A stretch of 38,529 nt of DNA from UBA6183 sp034676125. Its GTDB lineage: Bacteria; Bacteroidota; Bacteroidia; UKL13-3. The position numbers were made by a program, and so were the translations under genes. Of the stretch, positions 15,335 to 24,152 are shown in pieces; position 1 is the stretch's first letter; each line of letters opens with the position of its first letter. The notes under the pieces are model-generated. The model did not search any database. It saw nothing but the letters and a program-made list of their open reading frames with translations, and was not told the origin of the DNA. The stretch is taken from positions 1-38,529 of the forward strand of contig JAUCCO010000018.1 in NCBI GenBank assembly GCA_034676125.1, written 5' to 3'.

Positions 15335-15991
15335 ATGAAAAACATGCTAAAGAAAATATTGCCGATTTTGATGGTATGTTTGGCTATTGCAGCTCAAGCA
15401 AAGCCTAAGCTACCGCCTATAAAAAGCAATGCAATTAAAATTAATTTACTAAGCCCAATATACAGTAATTTAAGTTTATCATACCAATATTGCATTACAC
15501 CATTTAGGTCGTTGCAGATTAATGCAGCGTATATGAATTTTAATGATAATATTAACTATTCAAACAATCAGCTAACTACTGAAGGCTTTAGTATAACACC
15601 AGAATACAGAATGAATTTTAGTGGATATGGGTTAAATGGTTTTTATGCAGGCCCGTTTTTACGTTACTTAGATTATCATAAAACATTTCAAGAAAGCTGG
15701 TATAGCAGCAGTGCTGGATTTGTTAAAACAACAGAAAAATCGCATTTCCAAAGTATAGGATTAGGATTTAATTTTGGCCATCAGTTTATTATAAAAAATA
15801 AAATTGTGATAGATTTATTTGCTGGCCCTGTGTACCAAGTTTTAATTAAAAACCAGGTTGAAAATTCAATCCCGCCAAATATTGGCCCTAATTATTCAAG
15901 ATCACCAGAGTTTTTAGCTGCAAGTATTCCAAATAAGTATATTAAAGGTTATGGCATTAGTGCTTGTTTCACCATAGGTTTAGCATTTTAA
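15335..15991 (+). CDS. Secreted outer-membrane beta-barrel-like protein, paralog C
   Basis: A 218-residue protein with an N-terminal signal peptide (MLKKILPILMVCLAIAAQA within the first 22 residues; the ATG three codons in at 15344 is an alternative start). It shares AIKINLLSPIYSNL, GLGFNFGHQF, AGPVYQVL and IPNKYIKGYG with paralog B, so the two arose by tandem duplication. Ends in GLAF, a typical barrel C-terminus. Closed by a bidirectional terminator. Function unknown. Confidence 0.7.
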   Translation: MKNMLKKILPILMVCLAIAAQAKPKLPPIKSNAIKINLLSPIYSNLSLSYQYCITPFRSLQINAAYMNFNDNINYSNNQLTTEGFSITPEYRMNFSGYGLNGFYAGPFLRYLDYHKTFQESWYSSSAGFVKTTEKSHFQSIGLGFNFGHQFIIKNKIVIDLFAGPVYQVLIKNQVENSIPPNIGPNYSRSPEFLAASIPNKYIKGYGISACFTIGLAF

Positions 15992-16005
15992 TCAACCCCT
16001 AAAAC

Positions 16006-16040
16006 AAAGGCTGCTACAAAATTTATGTAGCAGCCTTTTT
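16006..16040. terminator. Bidirectional terminator between paralog C and the S46 peptidase
   Basis: AAAGGCTGCTACA (16006-16018) and TGTAGCAGCCTTTTT (16026-16040) form a 10-pair GC-rich core with A and T runs on opposite sides, so it can serve both converging genes. Confidence 0.9.
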
Positions 16041-16062
16041 AATATCATTAACTTTTATAACC

Positions 16063-18225
16063 CTACTTGGCCATAGACATTTCGTTTATTACATGATTTG
16101 CTTTGGCTACTTTTTGCAGCACCCACAATACATATCTAATATCAACCCCAACACTTCTGCTATAAGCTTCGTTCCAAGCATAATCATTTATGGTAGCAGA
16201 AAATGCCCTATCAAAATTAATACCTATCAATTGTCCTTTGGCATTCATAATTGGGCTACCACTGTTACCACCTGTAGTATCTAAATTGTATAAAATATTT
16301 ACAGGCAAATCTCCTAATGCAGTATCCATATAATCGCCTAAATCGCCAGCTGCATATAACTCCTTAATGGCATCTAATAATTGGTACTCTAAAGTATCAC
16401 TTTTTTCGATAACGCCTTTTAGTGTGGTAAAGGGTTTAGCATAAATACCATCATTTGGCGAGTAACCTTTAACATAACCATAAGTAAATCGTAAAGTACC
16501 ATTTGCATCTGGCATAAATGCTCGCTTCTTCCATTGCTGTTTTACCTCAACCAAACTAGCCATTAACTGACTTAATTCACTGTTGCGTGTTTTATTTTCG
16601 ATTTCAACTATCGCCATCTCTTCGCTTAATTCTTCGGCAAAGTTTACCAACTCATCATTATAACTTAATAAGGCATTTAAATCTCCATCAATTAAAGCAT
16701 TCACATCAGCAGCTTTGTTTAGTTTTGATTTGGTATATAATTCATCAATACGTTTTTCAATCTCATCAACAGAAGTACGTCCATTCAATAATTTTTTAAC
16801 CGAAGGCAGCATATTATCCTTATTAAATGTTGCTGCATCACTAAACATTTTAACCATTGCTAATTTATCCAAGTTAACATCATAACGGCCGATAGATTTA
16901 CTAAATTCCTTTTTAATATTAGCCTGTTGGTTTGCTAAAAACTCTTTTTTAGCGCCATCATTAGGCAAGTTTTGGTAAGCCAATTTTAAATTTGCCAAAG
17001 TTGCAGATGTTTGCACAAGTGGTGATACATTGTAAATTTGGCTAAGCCACATGTTTCGGTTTGCATACTTCATAATGTCAGTATACAACTCATCAATACG
17101 CGGAATAACTGTTCCGTATTTTGTTTTTAATTCTGCGCTTCCATCAATAAACTGTTGTAATTGTTTTTCCTCTTTACGTTTGGTAGCACTTAAATTTGCA
17201 CGTTTAAAACCTTGTAATTTACCTTTAAAGTTTTTAGCCGTATTGGCTAAACTTTTTATACGGGCAGAATACTTAATATTTAACGAATAATCTTTTTTGC
17301 CTAATTGTTCCATTTGGTTTATTTGCCAATCAAACAAAGTACTGATGTAACTTAAATAGTAGTTTTCGTGGTATTCGTAAAAACCAGCTGGCTGATGACG
17401 ATAAGTACGACCAGGATATCCAAGTATAAATACAAAATCATTTTCTTTTGTTCCTTTAGGGTTTACGTTTAAGTATTTTATAGGCTTATAAGGTATATTC
17501 TTTTCACTGTACTCTGCCACACTTCCATCTGGTGCTACATAGGCTCGCAAAAACGCAAAATCACCACTATGGCGCGGCCAAACCCAATTATCTAATTCGC
17601 CTCCGTATGCACCAATGGTAACAGGTGGAACATAAACCAACCTCACATCTTTTAATAATTTATACCTAAACAATACATACGTTTTGCCGGTAAACATTTC
17701 AGAAATTTCGCACTGTAAGGTTGGGTTTGATGCATTTTCTTTTTCGGTAATTACTTTAACATTTTCAGCTATTTTTTTAAGTCTATTTACTGCATCTAAA
17801 CCTTGTGTACCTTCTAATACATCTGTAGAAACATCTTTATAAGAAGCCGTTATTTTACATACCAAACCTTTTGCTGGAACTTCTTGTTCGCGGGTTTGTG
17901 CCAAAAATCCATTCTTAATATAATCGTTTTTAACATCACTAATTGCTTGTACAAAACTAAAAGCACAATGGTGGTTGGTTACAATTAATCCTTCGTTACT
18001 TAAAAATGAACCCGTGCATCCACCAACCCTCACAATTGCATCAATTAAACTGGTGCCATTGGGATTATACAATTCTTGTGGCTTAATTTTTAACCCAGCT
18101 TTTACTATATCAATGTTTTTTAACTCAGACAATGGAAACATACCTTCATCTAATTTTTTTGTAGTTAGCGATGTGAGTGTTGCAGCCATAGCAAATACTG
18201 CAAAAGTTAGAAATATTTTTTTCAT
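16063..18225 (-). CDS. S46 family serine dipeptidyl-peptidase, DPP11-like
   Basis: A periplasmic exopeptidase that releases N-terminal dipeptides, serving growth on peptides. It has 720 residues, the usual S46 length, with signal peptide MKKIFLTFAVFAMAATLTSL. The chymotrypsin-like halves are visible: GGCTGSFLSNEGL then TNHHC with the catalytic His directly before Cys87, Asp221 in HSGDFAFLR, and nucleophile Ser655 in GGNSGSP. The specificity position 18 residues after the serine is Arg673 (NFDR). In known enzymes Arg here marks DPP11 (Asp/Glu at P1), while Gly marks DPP7. Specificity is inferred from that single residue. It converges on the barrel paralog operon. Confidence 0.93.
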   Translation of the reverse strand: MKKIFLTFAVFAMAATLTSLTTKKLDEGMFPLSELKNIDIVKAGLKIKPQELYNPNGTSLIDAIVRVGGCTGSFLSNEGLIVTNHHCAFSFVQAISDVKNDYIKNGFLAQTREQEVPAKGLVCKITASYKDVSTDVLEGTQGLDAVNRLKKIAENVKVITEKENASNPTLQCEISEMFTGKTYVLFRYKLLKDVRLVYVPPVTIGAYGGELDNWVWPRHSGDFAFLRAYVAPDGSVAEYSEKNIPYKPIKYLNVNPKGTKENDFVFILGYPGRTYRHQPAGFYEYHENYYLSYISTLFDWQINQMEQLGKKDYSLNIKYSARIKSLANTAKNFKGKLQGFKRANLSATKRKEEKQLQQFIDGSAELKTKYGTVIPRIDELYTDIMKYANRNMWLSQIYNVSPLVQTSATLANLKLAYQNLPNDGAKKEFLANQQANIKKEFSKSIGRYDVNLDKLAMVKMFSDAATFNKDNMLPSVKKLLNGRTSVDEIEKRIDELYTKSKLNKAADVNALIDGDLNALLSYNDELVNFAEELSEEMAIVEIENKTRNSELSQLMASLVEVKQQWKKRAFMPDANGTLRFTYGYVKGYSPNDGIYAKPFTTLKGVIEKSDTLEYQLLDAIKELYAAGDLGDYMDTALGDLPVNILYNLDTTGGNSGSPIMNAKGQLIGINFDRAFSATINDYAWNEAYSRSVGVDIRYVLWVLQKVAKANHVINEMSMAK

Positions 18226-18277
18226 ATGTTATCTTTAATATTAAACTTACAATTTGAGAATGAATTTATTTAAGTAA

Positions 18278-18712
18278 TTATATCTTTTTATTGTTCTTGT
18301 TTTTTTTAGGCTGTAATAAAACAAAAAATATTTCGTGACTAAAACCAAACCAAGATATCAGAATCAAAAAATCAAAAATCAAATAATCTGTTATTGGTTT
18401 ATACAATACAATAGCCAAAAATAAGTGGATTAACCAAAGTGCTTTTGCTAAATGCCAACCATCCATCAAATAAACTAAAAAAGTATTACTTCCAAAAAAT
18501 CGTGGCCCTTGGTCTGGATCATTGTTTTTCCACTTATTACTCCAAGCAGTGCTACAATCCCAGTATCTGTTGCCAAACCAGTGCATTCCTTTGCCATCAA
18601 AGTAGTTAGCAATTCGTTTCCAAATAGATATTTCGTAATTATGTTTTGTTCCAATTACATCCATCGAACTTTCCCAAAAGGCACCTGCAAATAATAATAA
18701 AACAGTAATCAT
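18278..18712 (-). CDS. Small membrane protein of unknown function
   Basis: A 144-residue protein rich in Trp, Phe and Tyr. A short hydrophobic N-terminus (ITVLLLFAGAFW) is followed by a polar middle part with repeated aromatic motifs (HWFGNRYWD, WSNKWKNNDP, GPRFFGSNTFLVYLMDGWH). Two closely spaced membrane segments then precede a basic tail (QPKKNKNNKKI). I do not recognise a named family, though similar aromatic-rich short proteins occur in Bacteroidota. It is transcribed divergently from queG across a 74-base gap. The S46 gene lies 52 bases downstream on the same strand. Confidence 0.6.
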   Translation of the reverse strand: MITVLLLFAGAFWESSMDVIGTKHNYEISIWKRIANYFDGKGMHWFGNRYWDCSTAWSNKWKNNDPDQGPRFFGSNTFLVYLMDGWHLAKALWLIHLFLAIVLYKPITDYLIFDFLILISWFGFSHEIFFVLLQPKKNKNNKKI

Positions 18713-18767
18713 TAGCTACAAGTATAAGCATTATGTTAGTTGATGCATAGTGCTAAATAGATATTCT

Positions 18768-18775
18768 TATATTTG
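18768..18775 (+). promoter_or_regulatory. Bacteroidota-type -7 promoter element of queG
   Basis: TATATTTG matches TAnnTTTG exactly and ends 11 bases before the queG ATG, implying a leader of only a few bases. The nearest upstream TTG (18740-18742) is 25 bases away, longer than ideal. Confidence 0.5.
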
Positions 18776-18786
18776 TCAATCCAACC

Positions 18787-19722
18787 ATGAATAATTTAGC
18801 TGAAAATACATCCCTTATAAAAAACAAAGCCAAAGAGTTGGGCTTTTATCAGGTGGGTATTAGTAAAGCAGATTTTTTAGCAAGTGAGGCTCCAAAATTC
18901 GAAAATTGGTTAACTAATAATAGGCATGGCCAAATGCACTACATGGCCAATAATATTGATAAACGTTTAGATCCAAGACTTTTGGTTGATGGTGCAAAAA
19001 CCGTTATATCTTTAATTTACAATTACTACACACCTATTAAACAGAAAGATATTGATGGTTTAAAAATTAGCAAGTATGCTTATGGTGATGATTACCACGA
19101 GGTAATTAAGGATAAATTACACACCTTATTGGCTTGGATTCGAGAAAATATAGGAGAAGTAAGTGGCAGGGCATTTGTTGATTCGGCACCTGTTTTAGAA
19201 CGAGCTTGGGCTGCAAAAAGTGGTTTGGGATGGGTTGGTAAAAATGGCAACTTAATTAATAAAGGTTCAGGTTCTTTTTATTTTTTAAGTGAGTTAATTA
19301 TCGATTTACCCTTAATTGAAGACAATAATTTAGTAACAAATCATTGTGGCACTTGTACTGCTTGTATTGATGCTTGCCCAACACAAGCCATATTAAGCAA
19401 TAGTGTTATTGATGGAAGTAAGTGTATCTCCTATTTTACTATTGAGCTTAAAGAAGAAATTCCTAGTAATGTGAAAGGAAAATTTGAGAATTGGATTTTT
19501 GGCTGCGATATTTGCCAAGACGTTTGTCCTTGGAATAGGTTTGCAAAACCAAATAACGAAGTTTTATTTACCCCTGTTACAGAAATTATAAATAACCAAG
19601 TACAAGATTGGCTGGAAATAACAGAAGATGTGTTTAAACAGGTTTTTAAAAAATCGCCTTTAAAGCGTACCAAATACAACGGTTTAAAAAGAAATATTGA
19701 CTTTATACTAAAACAAGATTAA
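18787..19722 (+). CDS. queG: Epoxyqueuosine reductase
   Basis: Cobalamin- and iron-sulfur-dependent enzyme that reduces epoxyqueuosine to queuosine at the wobble base of GUN tRNAs, the last step of queuosine synthesis. The 311 residues show the family pattern: RAFVDSAPVLERAWA with probable general acid Asp132, GLGWVGKNGNLI for cobalamin contact, and two [4Fe-4S] clusters from CGTCTACIDACP (Cys187/190/193/197) and Cys213 with CDICQDVCP (Cys240/243/247). The TAA overlaps the ATG of the next gene by one base (TAATG), so the two are translationally coupled. Confidence 0.95.
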   Translation: MNNLAENTSLIKNKAKELGFYQVGISKADFLASEAPKFENWLTNNRHGQMHYMANNIDKRLDPRLLVDGAKTVISLIYNYYTPIKQKDIDGLKISKYAYGDDYHEVIKDKLHTLLAWIRENIGEVSGRAFVDSAPVLERAWAAKSGLGWVGKNGNLINKGSGSFYFLSELIIDLPLIEDNNLVTNHCGTCTACIDACPTQAILSNSVIDGSKCISYFTIELKEEIPSNVKGKFENWIFGCDICQDVCPWNRFAKPNNEVLFTPVTEIINNQVQDWLEITEDVFKQVFKKSPLKRTKYNGLKRNIDFILKQD

Positions 19723-20906
19723 TGCATTTTATAAAAACATATATTCTAGCAATATTATTAATAGTCATAAGCTATCAAACTGTGTTTGCACAGCAAAAAA
19801 TTAAATATGGTACTCGAGCTTCATTAAATTTAAGCACAATTGGTACCCAATATGGCAAGTACAATGGTAGTGGAAATTATAGTGCAGGATTATTTATAAA
19901 CTACTCCGCATTAAACAGTTTATCTCTTGCAATTGAACCTACCTTTACCCAATCTGGTTTTAGAGAAAAACAAACAGATAGTAAATATACCTACCAACAT
20001 TTAGACTTTAACCTTAATGCATACCTTTCATTATTTGGTGATGATGCACTAATGTTTTACTTGGGCATAAGGCCTGCTTACTTATTAAATTTTAAAAGCG
20101 AAACATTAAACAATGGTAATTATGTAAGAAGTAATTTAAATGAAAACAAAAACCAAAATGGCCAACTTGAGCTTGGTATTAATGCTGGTTTTGCGGTTCA
20201 GCTATCGTCTGTTGTAAACTTCGAAATTGGCTACATGTATAGCGCAACAAACTTTAACAATAACACTCAATTAAAAGGAAGACCATCATTGGTAGAAATT
20301 ACTCTAAAATTAAATGTAGTTGATCTTGCAAACATCATAGAAAACAGAGAAAAGACAGCTAAAGAGCAAATTAAAAACTACCAAAAAGGTATATTATTAG
20401 TGATGCTTCCTACCCTAACAGACAAAGATTTATTAAAAATAAAAGATGAAGGAGACAGGGCATATGCTGTGAACGAACTACGCATTAGAAATTTAAAAGT
20501 AATTAATGAATTTTTAAAAGGCTACACATTTACCCCTGTTTATTTCTTTGCCGATACCAACGTTAATAAAGTAGTAACTGGTAATTTTGATGGTATATTT
20601 TTAGATAGAAATTTAAACTTAGATACTACTATTAAACCTACAAAAACTAATGATGTATTGATTGCAAGCTTTTGCTCGGATTTATATAATTATAGTGAAA
20701 AAATAAGTTATGGATTATTTGTATACGATAGTCAATTAAATCAACTTCAAAAACCATACACTATACCTAGTCAAATGTTTGGGCTTTATAGTGATGGCGA
20801 CCCTATGAATTACTTTAAAACAAAAAGGATTAACTACACCAACATGCCTTTTGAGCGAATGATTAAAAAGTTTAATAGCAGAATGATTAGGTATGCTAAT
20901 TTTTAA
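19722..20906 (+). CDS. Secreted protein: beta-barrel-like N-half plus uncharacterised C-domain
   Basis: A 394-residue protein with signal peptide ending SYQTVFAQ. Residues about 27-200 resemble a PorT-like outer-membrane barrel (KYGTRASLNLST at its start, LELGINAGFAV and EITLKLNVVDL towards its end). After a charged helix (ENREKTAKEQIKNYQKG), the C-terminal 180 residues look like a soluble alpha/beta domain (GILLVMLPTLTDKD, LKVINEFLKGY, DVLIASFCSDLY), which I do not recognise. Its ATG overlaps the queG stop by one base. The stop lies one base from the convergent DUF3109 gene's stop. Domain boundaries are by eye; function unknown. Confidence 0.65.
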   Translation: MHFIKTYILAILLIVISYQTVFAQQKIKYGTRASLNLSTIGTQYGKYNGSGNYSAGLFINYSALNSLSLAIEPTFTQSGFREKQTDSKYTYQHLDFNLNAYLSLFGDDALMFYLGIRPAYLLNFKSETLNNGNYVRSNLNENKNQNGQLELGINAGFAVQLSSVVNFEIGYMYSATNFNNNTQLKGRPSLVEITLKLNVVDLANIIENREKTAKEQIKNYQKGILLVMLPTLTDKDLLKIKDEGDRAYAVNELRIRNLKVINEFLKGYTFTPVYFFADTNVNKVVTGNFDGIFLDRNLNLDTTIKPTKTNDVLIASFCSDLYNYSEKISYGLFVYDSQLNQLQKPYTIPSQMFGLYSDGDPMNYFKTKRINYTNMPFERMIKKFNSRMIRYANF

Positions 20907-20907
20907 A

Positions 20908-21477
20908 CTAATTATCTTTTAATGCATCAGCAATAGCATCAAGTTCGTTATACCAATTTTGCCCATAAGCCCGAATTAACGGAGTCTTTAAAAATTTATA
21001 GATTGGAACTTGATGTTGTTCGCCTAATTTACAAGCTGGCGAACAGATATCCCATTTATGATAATTTAATGCATCATAATCACCAACTTTACTAACTCTT
21101 ATTGGATATAAATTACAAGATAGTGGTTTTATAAAATCAACCGCACCAGCATTAAATGCATTTTCTATACCGCATGATAAAATCCCATTATTGCTAACTG
21201 CAAACACACAAGTGCCATCCGGCAAACAATTAGTAACAGCATCACCATCTTTATCCAATTCGCTAACTCCTTTTTCTGAAATTAAATTTAATCCTTCAGG
21301 TGATAAATAAGCAGTAAGCTTAGGAAGTATTTCTTCCAAAATACTAATTTCTTCATCAGTAACCGGAGCACCAGCATCACCTTCTATACAGCAAGCACCT
21401 TTGCACGCATTTAAGTCGCATATAAAATGTTTGTCGAATAAGTCTTCAGACAAGATGGTATTATCGTGAATAATCAT
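20908..21477 (-). CDS. DUF3109 family cysteine-rich protein
   Basis: A 189-residue cytoplasmic protein with clustered cysteines typical of DUF3109 and related YkgJ-like possible metal-binding proteins: FICDLNACKGACC (Cys20, 25, 29, 30), NCLPDGTC, LSCGIEN, PLSCNLYPIR, and DICSPAC. The spacing suggests zinc or an iron-sulfur cluster, but the ligand is not known from sequence. The gene lies downstream of the rplQ terminator on the same strand, so low-level read-through from the ribosomal operon is possible. It converges on the preceding gene with a one-base gap and no terminator. Confidence 0.85.
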   Translation of the reverse strand: MIIHDNTILSEDLFDKHFICDLNACKGACCIEGDAGAPVTDEEISILEEILPKLTAYLSPEGLNLISEKGVSELDKDGDAVTNCLPDGTCVFAVSNNGILSCGIENAFNAGAVDFIKPLSCNLYPIRVSKVGDYDALNYHKWDICSPACKLGEQHQVPIYKFLKTPLIRAYGQNWYNELDAIADALKDN

Positions 21478-21490
21478 AACAATAATGAAT

Positions 21491-21522
21491 AAAAAAGGCC
21501 GAGTATAAATACCCAGCCTTTT
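21491..21522 (-). terminator. Terminator of the ribosomal-protein super-operon
   Basis: Read on the minus strand, AAAAGGCTGGGTA pairs with TACTCGGCC plus a T run through a continuous stem with two G-U pairs and a 4-base loop. It starts 19 bases after the rplQ stop. Confidence 0.8.
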
Positions 21523-21541
21523 AAAAATTTTATTTTACTAA

Positions 21542-22033
21542 TTAGTTCTCTTCAGTAGTAGGAGTTTCAGATTCGTTAGTCTCTTCAGTTGGCTTAACAG
21601 CAACTGCAGGCTTACGTCCTCTACGCGTAGTTTTCTTAGCTGTAGATTTGTTTGCTTTATCAGCAAGCATAGCCTCATTAAAGTCAACTAACTCAATAAT
21701 GCTCATTTCTGCATTATCACCTTTACGGTTAGCAAGTTTTAAAACTCTGGTGTATCCACCTGGACGGTCAGCTACTTTTTCAGCAACTGGTCCAAAAAGT
21801 TCTTTAACTACTTCCTTACTTTTTAGGTAACTAAATACAACCCTACGAGAATGTGTATCATCCTCTTTAGATTTACTAATAAGAGGCTCTACGTATTTTC
21901 TTAACTCTTTAGCTTTAGCCAAAGTAGTAGTAATACGTTTGTGTAATATAAGCGAGCCTGCCATGTTAGAAAGCATAGACTTACGATGTGAAGCTGTTCT
22001 TCCTAAGTGATTAAATGTTTTACCGTGTCTCAT
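21542..22033 (-). CDS. rplQ: Large-subunit ribosomal protein L17
   Basis: The 163 residues begin with the conserved L17 block MRHGKTFNHLGRTASHRKSM and contain PGGYTRVLKLANRKGD. L17 binds 23S rRNA near the exit-tunnel side. The C-terminal 35-40 residues are an extension beyond the E. coli protein: a basic part (AKKTTRRGRKP) followed by an acidic Glu/Thr-rich end. It is the last gene of the super-operon, directly after rpoA as in most bacteria, and is followed by the terminator at 21491-21522. Confidence 0.97.
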   Translation of the reverse strand: MRHGKTFNHLGRTASHRKSMLSNMAGSLILHKRITTTLAKAKELRKYVEPLISKSKEDDTHSRRVVFSYLKSKEVVKELFGPVAEKVADRPGGYTRVLKLANRKGDNAEMSIIELVDFNEAMLADKANKSTAKKTTRRGRKPAVAVKPTEETNESETPTTEEN

Positions 22034-22092
22034 CTCTTTTATAATTTTTCATAAGCCCTTAAAATTGATGCTTATGGTCTATCGTCTTATTA

Positions 22093-23085
22093 TTAATCTT
22101 CGTTACCTAAATATTTTGCAACATCCATTCCAAATACTAAACCTTTTTCTCTAGCTAGTTCTTCAAGTTCAGAAAGAGATTTTTTACCAAAATTACGGAA
22201 CTTTAATAAATCACCAATTTCAAAACTAACTAAGTCGCCTAATGTTTTAATATCAGCAGCTTTCAGGCAGTTGTATGCACGAACTGATAAATCTAAATCA
22301 GATAACGGAGTTTTTAATATTTTACGGATATGTAATACATTCTCATCAACTTCTTGAGGAATCTCTTTAACCTGTGTATCCATAGTTATTAACTCATCAG
22401 AGAATAACATAAAATGTTGGATCAGGATTTTAGCAGCCTCTTTTAAAGCATCTTCAGGATGAATTGAACCGTCTGTAGAAATCTCGATTAAAAGTTTTTC
22501 GTAGTCAGTTTTTTGTTCAACACGGAAATCTTCAACACTATATTTTACATTTTTAATAGGAGTAAAGATCGCATCCATTGGAATAACACCAATAACAGCA
22601 TCCTTAGGTTTGTTTTCCTCTGCAGGAACATAACCTCTACCTTTTTCAACTATAACTTCTAGTTCAAGATGAACCGAAGGATCCATATGACAGATTACAA
22701 AATCAGGATTTAATACTTCGAAAGTATTGGTATGTTTACCAATTTCTCCAGCAGTAAAAGTATCTTGACCTTTAACGTTGATGAATATTTTCTCGTTATC
22801 AACACCATCTATAATGCGTTTAAAACGAATTTGTTTTAAGTTTAATACGATTTCAACTACATCCTCAATTACACCTTTTAGTGTAGAAAATTCGTGATCA
22901 GCACCTGTAATTTTTATAGATGTGATAGCAAAACCCTCTAAAGATGATAGTAGAATTCTCCTTAATGCATTACCGATGGTAACACCGTATCCTTTTTCCA
23001 AGGGACGGAATTCGAACTGACCATAAAAGTCAGTTTCTTTATGCATAATAACTTTATCCGGTTTTTGAAAAGCGAGAATGGCCAT
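22093..23085 (-). CDS. rpoA: DNA-directed RNA polymerase subunit alpha
   Basis: The 330-residue scaffold subunit for RNA polymerase assembly. The N-terminal dimerisation domain (about 1-230) shows the conserved GNALRRILLSSLEG and ITGADHEFSTLKGV. A short linker leads to the C-terminal domain (about 255-325) with LSVRAYNCLKAADI and KFRNFGKKSLSELEE, which contacts upstream promoter DNA and activators. It sits between rpsD and rplQ, the standard alpha-operon order. The ATG at 23085 lacks a Shine-Dalgarno sequence and is preceded by an A-rich leader, as is usual here. Confidence 0.98.
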   Translation of the reverse strand: MAILAFQKPDKVIMHKETDFYGQFEFRPLEKGYGVTIGNALRRILLSSLEGFAITSIKITGADHEFSTLKGVIEDVVEIVLNLKQIRFKRIIDGVDNEKIFINVKGQDTFTAGEIGKHTNTFEVLNPDFVICHMDPSVHLELEVIVEKGRGYVPAEENKPKDAVIGVIPMDAIFTPIKNVKYSVEDFRVEQKTDYEKLLIEISTDGSIHPEDALKEAAKILIQHFMLFSDELITMDTQVKEIPQEVDENVLHIRKILKTPLSDLDLSVRAYNCLKAADIKTLGDLVSFEIGDLLKFRNFGKKSLSELEELAREKGLVFGMDVAKYLGNED

Positions 23086-23101
23086 TTTTTGTTATTAATT
23101 A

Positions 23102-23710
23102 TTATTTTGAGTACAATTCAACGATTAACTGTTCCTTTATGTTTTCAGGAATTTGGTCTCTTTCTGGCATTGCTAAGAAAGTACCTTTCATAGCTTTGTT
23201 ATCAAAAGTAACCCAGTTAAATTTAGATGCATTACCATGAGCTAATGCATCAACAATCACTTCTAATGTTTTTGATTTCTCGCGAACTTCGATTACGTCA
23301 CCAGGACGAAGCGTGTAAGAAGGAATGTTTACAACGTTTCCGTTAACCGTGATGTGGCGATGGCCAACTAACTGACGGGCAGCAGAACGAGTTTTTGCAA
23401 TACCTAAACGATAAACAGTATTATCTAAACGAGCTTCTAAAAAGCGTAGTAAGTTTTCACCTTTAATACCTTTTTTACGAGATGCTGTTTCATAAGTTTT
23501 GTAAAACTGACGCTCTAATACACCATAAGTATACTTAGCTTTTTGTTTTTCAAACAACTGAATCGCAAACTCACTTAACTTCGATCTCTTGCGAGATTGA
23601 CCATGCTGACCTGGAGGTGTTCCCCTCTTTTCAAAATTCTTGTCAGGTCCGTAAATTGCTTCTTTAAATCTACGAGCAATTTTGGTCTTTGGTCCAATAT
23701 ATCTTGCCAT
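23102..23710 (-). CDS. rpsD: Small-subunit ribosomal protein S4
   Basis: Primary 16S rRNA-binding protein and, in many bacteria, the translational regulator of the alpha operon. The 202 residues start MARYIGPKTKIARRF and contain an S4 RNA-binding domain (about 92-155: RLDNTVYRLG, AARQLVGHRHITVNG). The N-terminal region has no cysteines, so this is the zinc-free form. It is located 17 bases upstream of rpoA and 28 bases after rpsK. Confidence 0.97.
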   Translation of the reverse strand: MARYIGPKTKIARRFKEAIYGPDKNFEKRGTPPGQHGQSRKRSKLSEFAIQLFEKQKAKYTYGVLERQFYKTYETASRKKGIKGENLLRFLEARLDNTVYRLGIAKTRSAARQLVGHRHITVNGNVVNIPSYTLRPGDVIEVREKSKTLEVIVDALAHGNASKFNWVTFDNKAMKGTFLAMPERDQIPENIKEQLIVELYSK

Positions 23711-23737
23711 TTTTCTTTTTTCTTAAAAGTCCAATAA

Positions 23738-24130
23738 TTACACTCTTCTCTTTTTTGGAGGGCGGCATCCGTTGTGCGGCATTGGCGTAATATCACGAAT
23801 TGACATTACATCTAAACCAGCAGCTTGTAAGGTACGGATTGCAGACTCACGTCCAGATCCAGGTCCTTTTACAAACACTTCAACTTTTTTCATACCAGCA
23901 TCTACGGCAACTTTAGCACAATCTTGTGCAGCCATTTGAGCTGCATAAGGCGTGTTCTTTTTTGAACCGCGGAAACCCATCTTACCAGCCGAAGCCCAAG
24001 ATACTACCTGACCTGTTGAGTTGGTAATTGAGATAATAATATTGTTAAAGGTAGCCTTTATGTGCGCTTGACCATTCGCGTCAATCGCAACTACTCTTTT
24101 TTTGCTTACTTTTTTATTATTTGTAGCCAT
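23738..24130 (-). CDS. rpsK: Small-subunit ribosomal protein S11
   Basis: The 130 residues carry the S11 hallmarks GFRGSKKNTPYAAQ, GPGSGRESAIRTLQ and the C-terminal MPHNGCRPPKKRRV. S11 lies on the platform of the 30S subunit beside the mRNA exit. The basic N-terminus (NNKKVSKKRV) is slightly extended. It lies between rpsM and rpsD with short gaps. Confidence 0.98.
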   Translation of the reverse strand: MATNNKKVSKKRVVAIDANGQAHIKATFNNIIISITNSTGQVVSWASAGKMGFRGSKKNTPYAAQMAAQDCAKVAVDAGMKKVEVFVKGPGSGRESAIRTLQAAGLDVMSIRDITPMPHNGCRPPKKRRV

Positions 24131-24152
24131 TGTTAATGTTATTATTTACCTC

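Noticed and set aside
21495..21500. Mobile elements, CRISPR arrays or attachment sites anywhere in the window
   Set aside because: I found no transposase or integrase, no regularly spaced repeats and no flanking direct repeats at the tRNA gene. The tRNA-like fragment at 10105 lacks the 3' end expected of an integration site.
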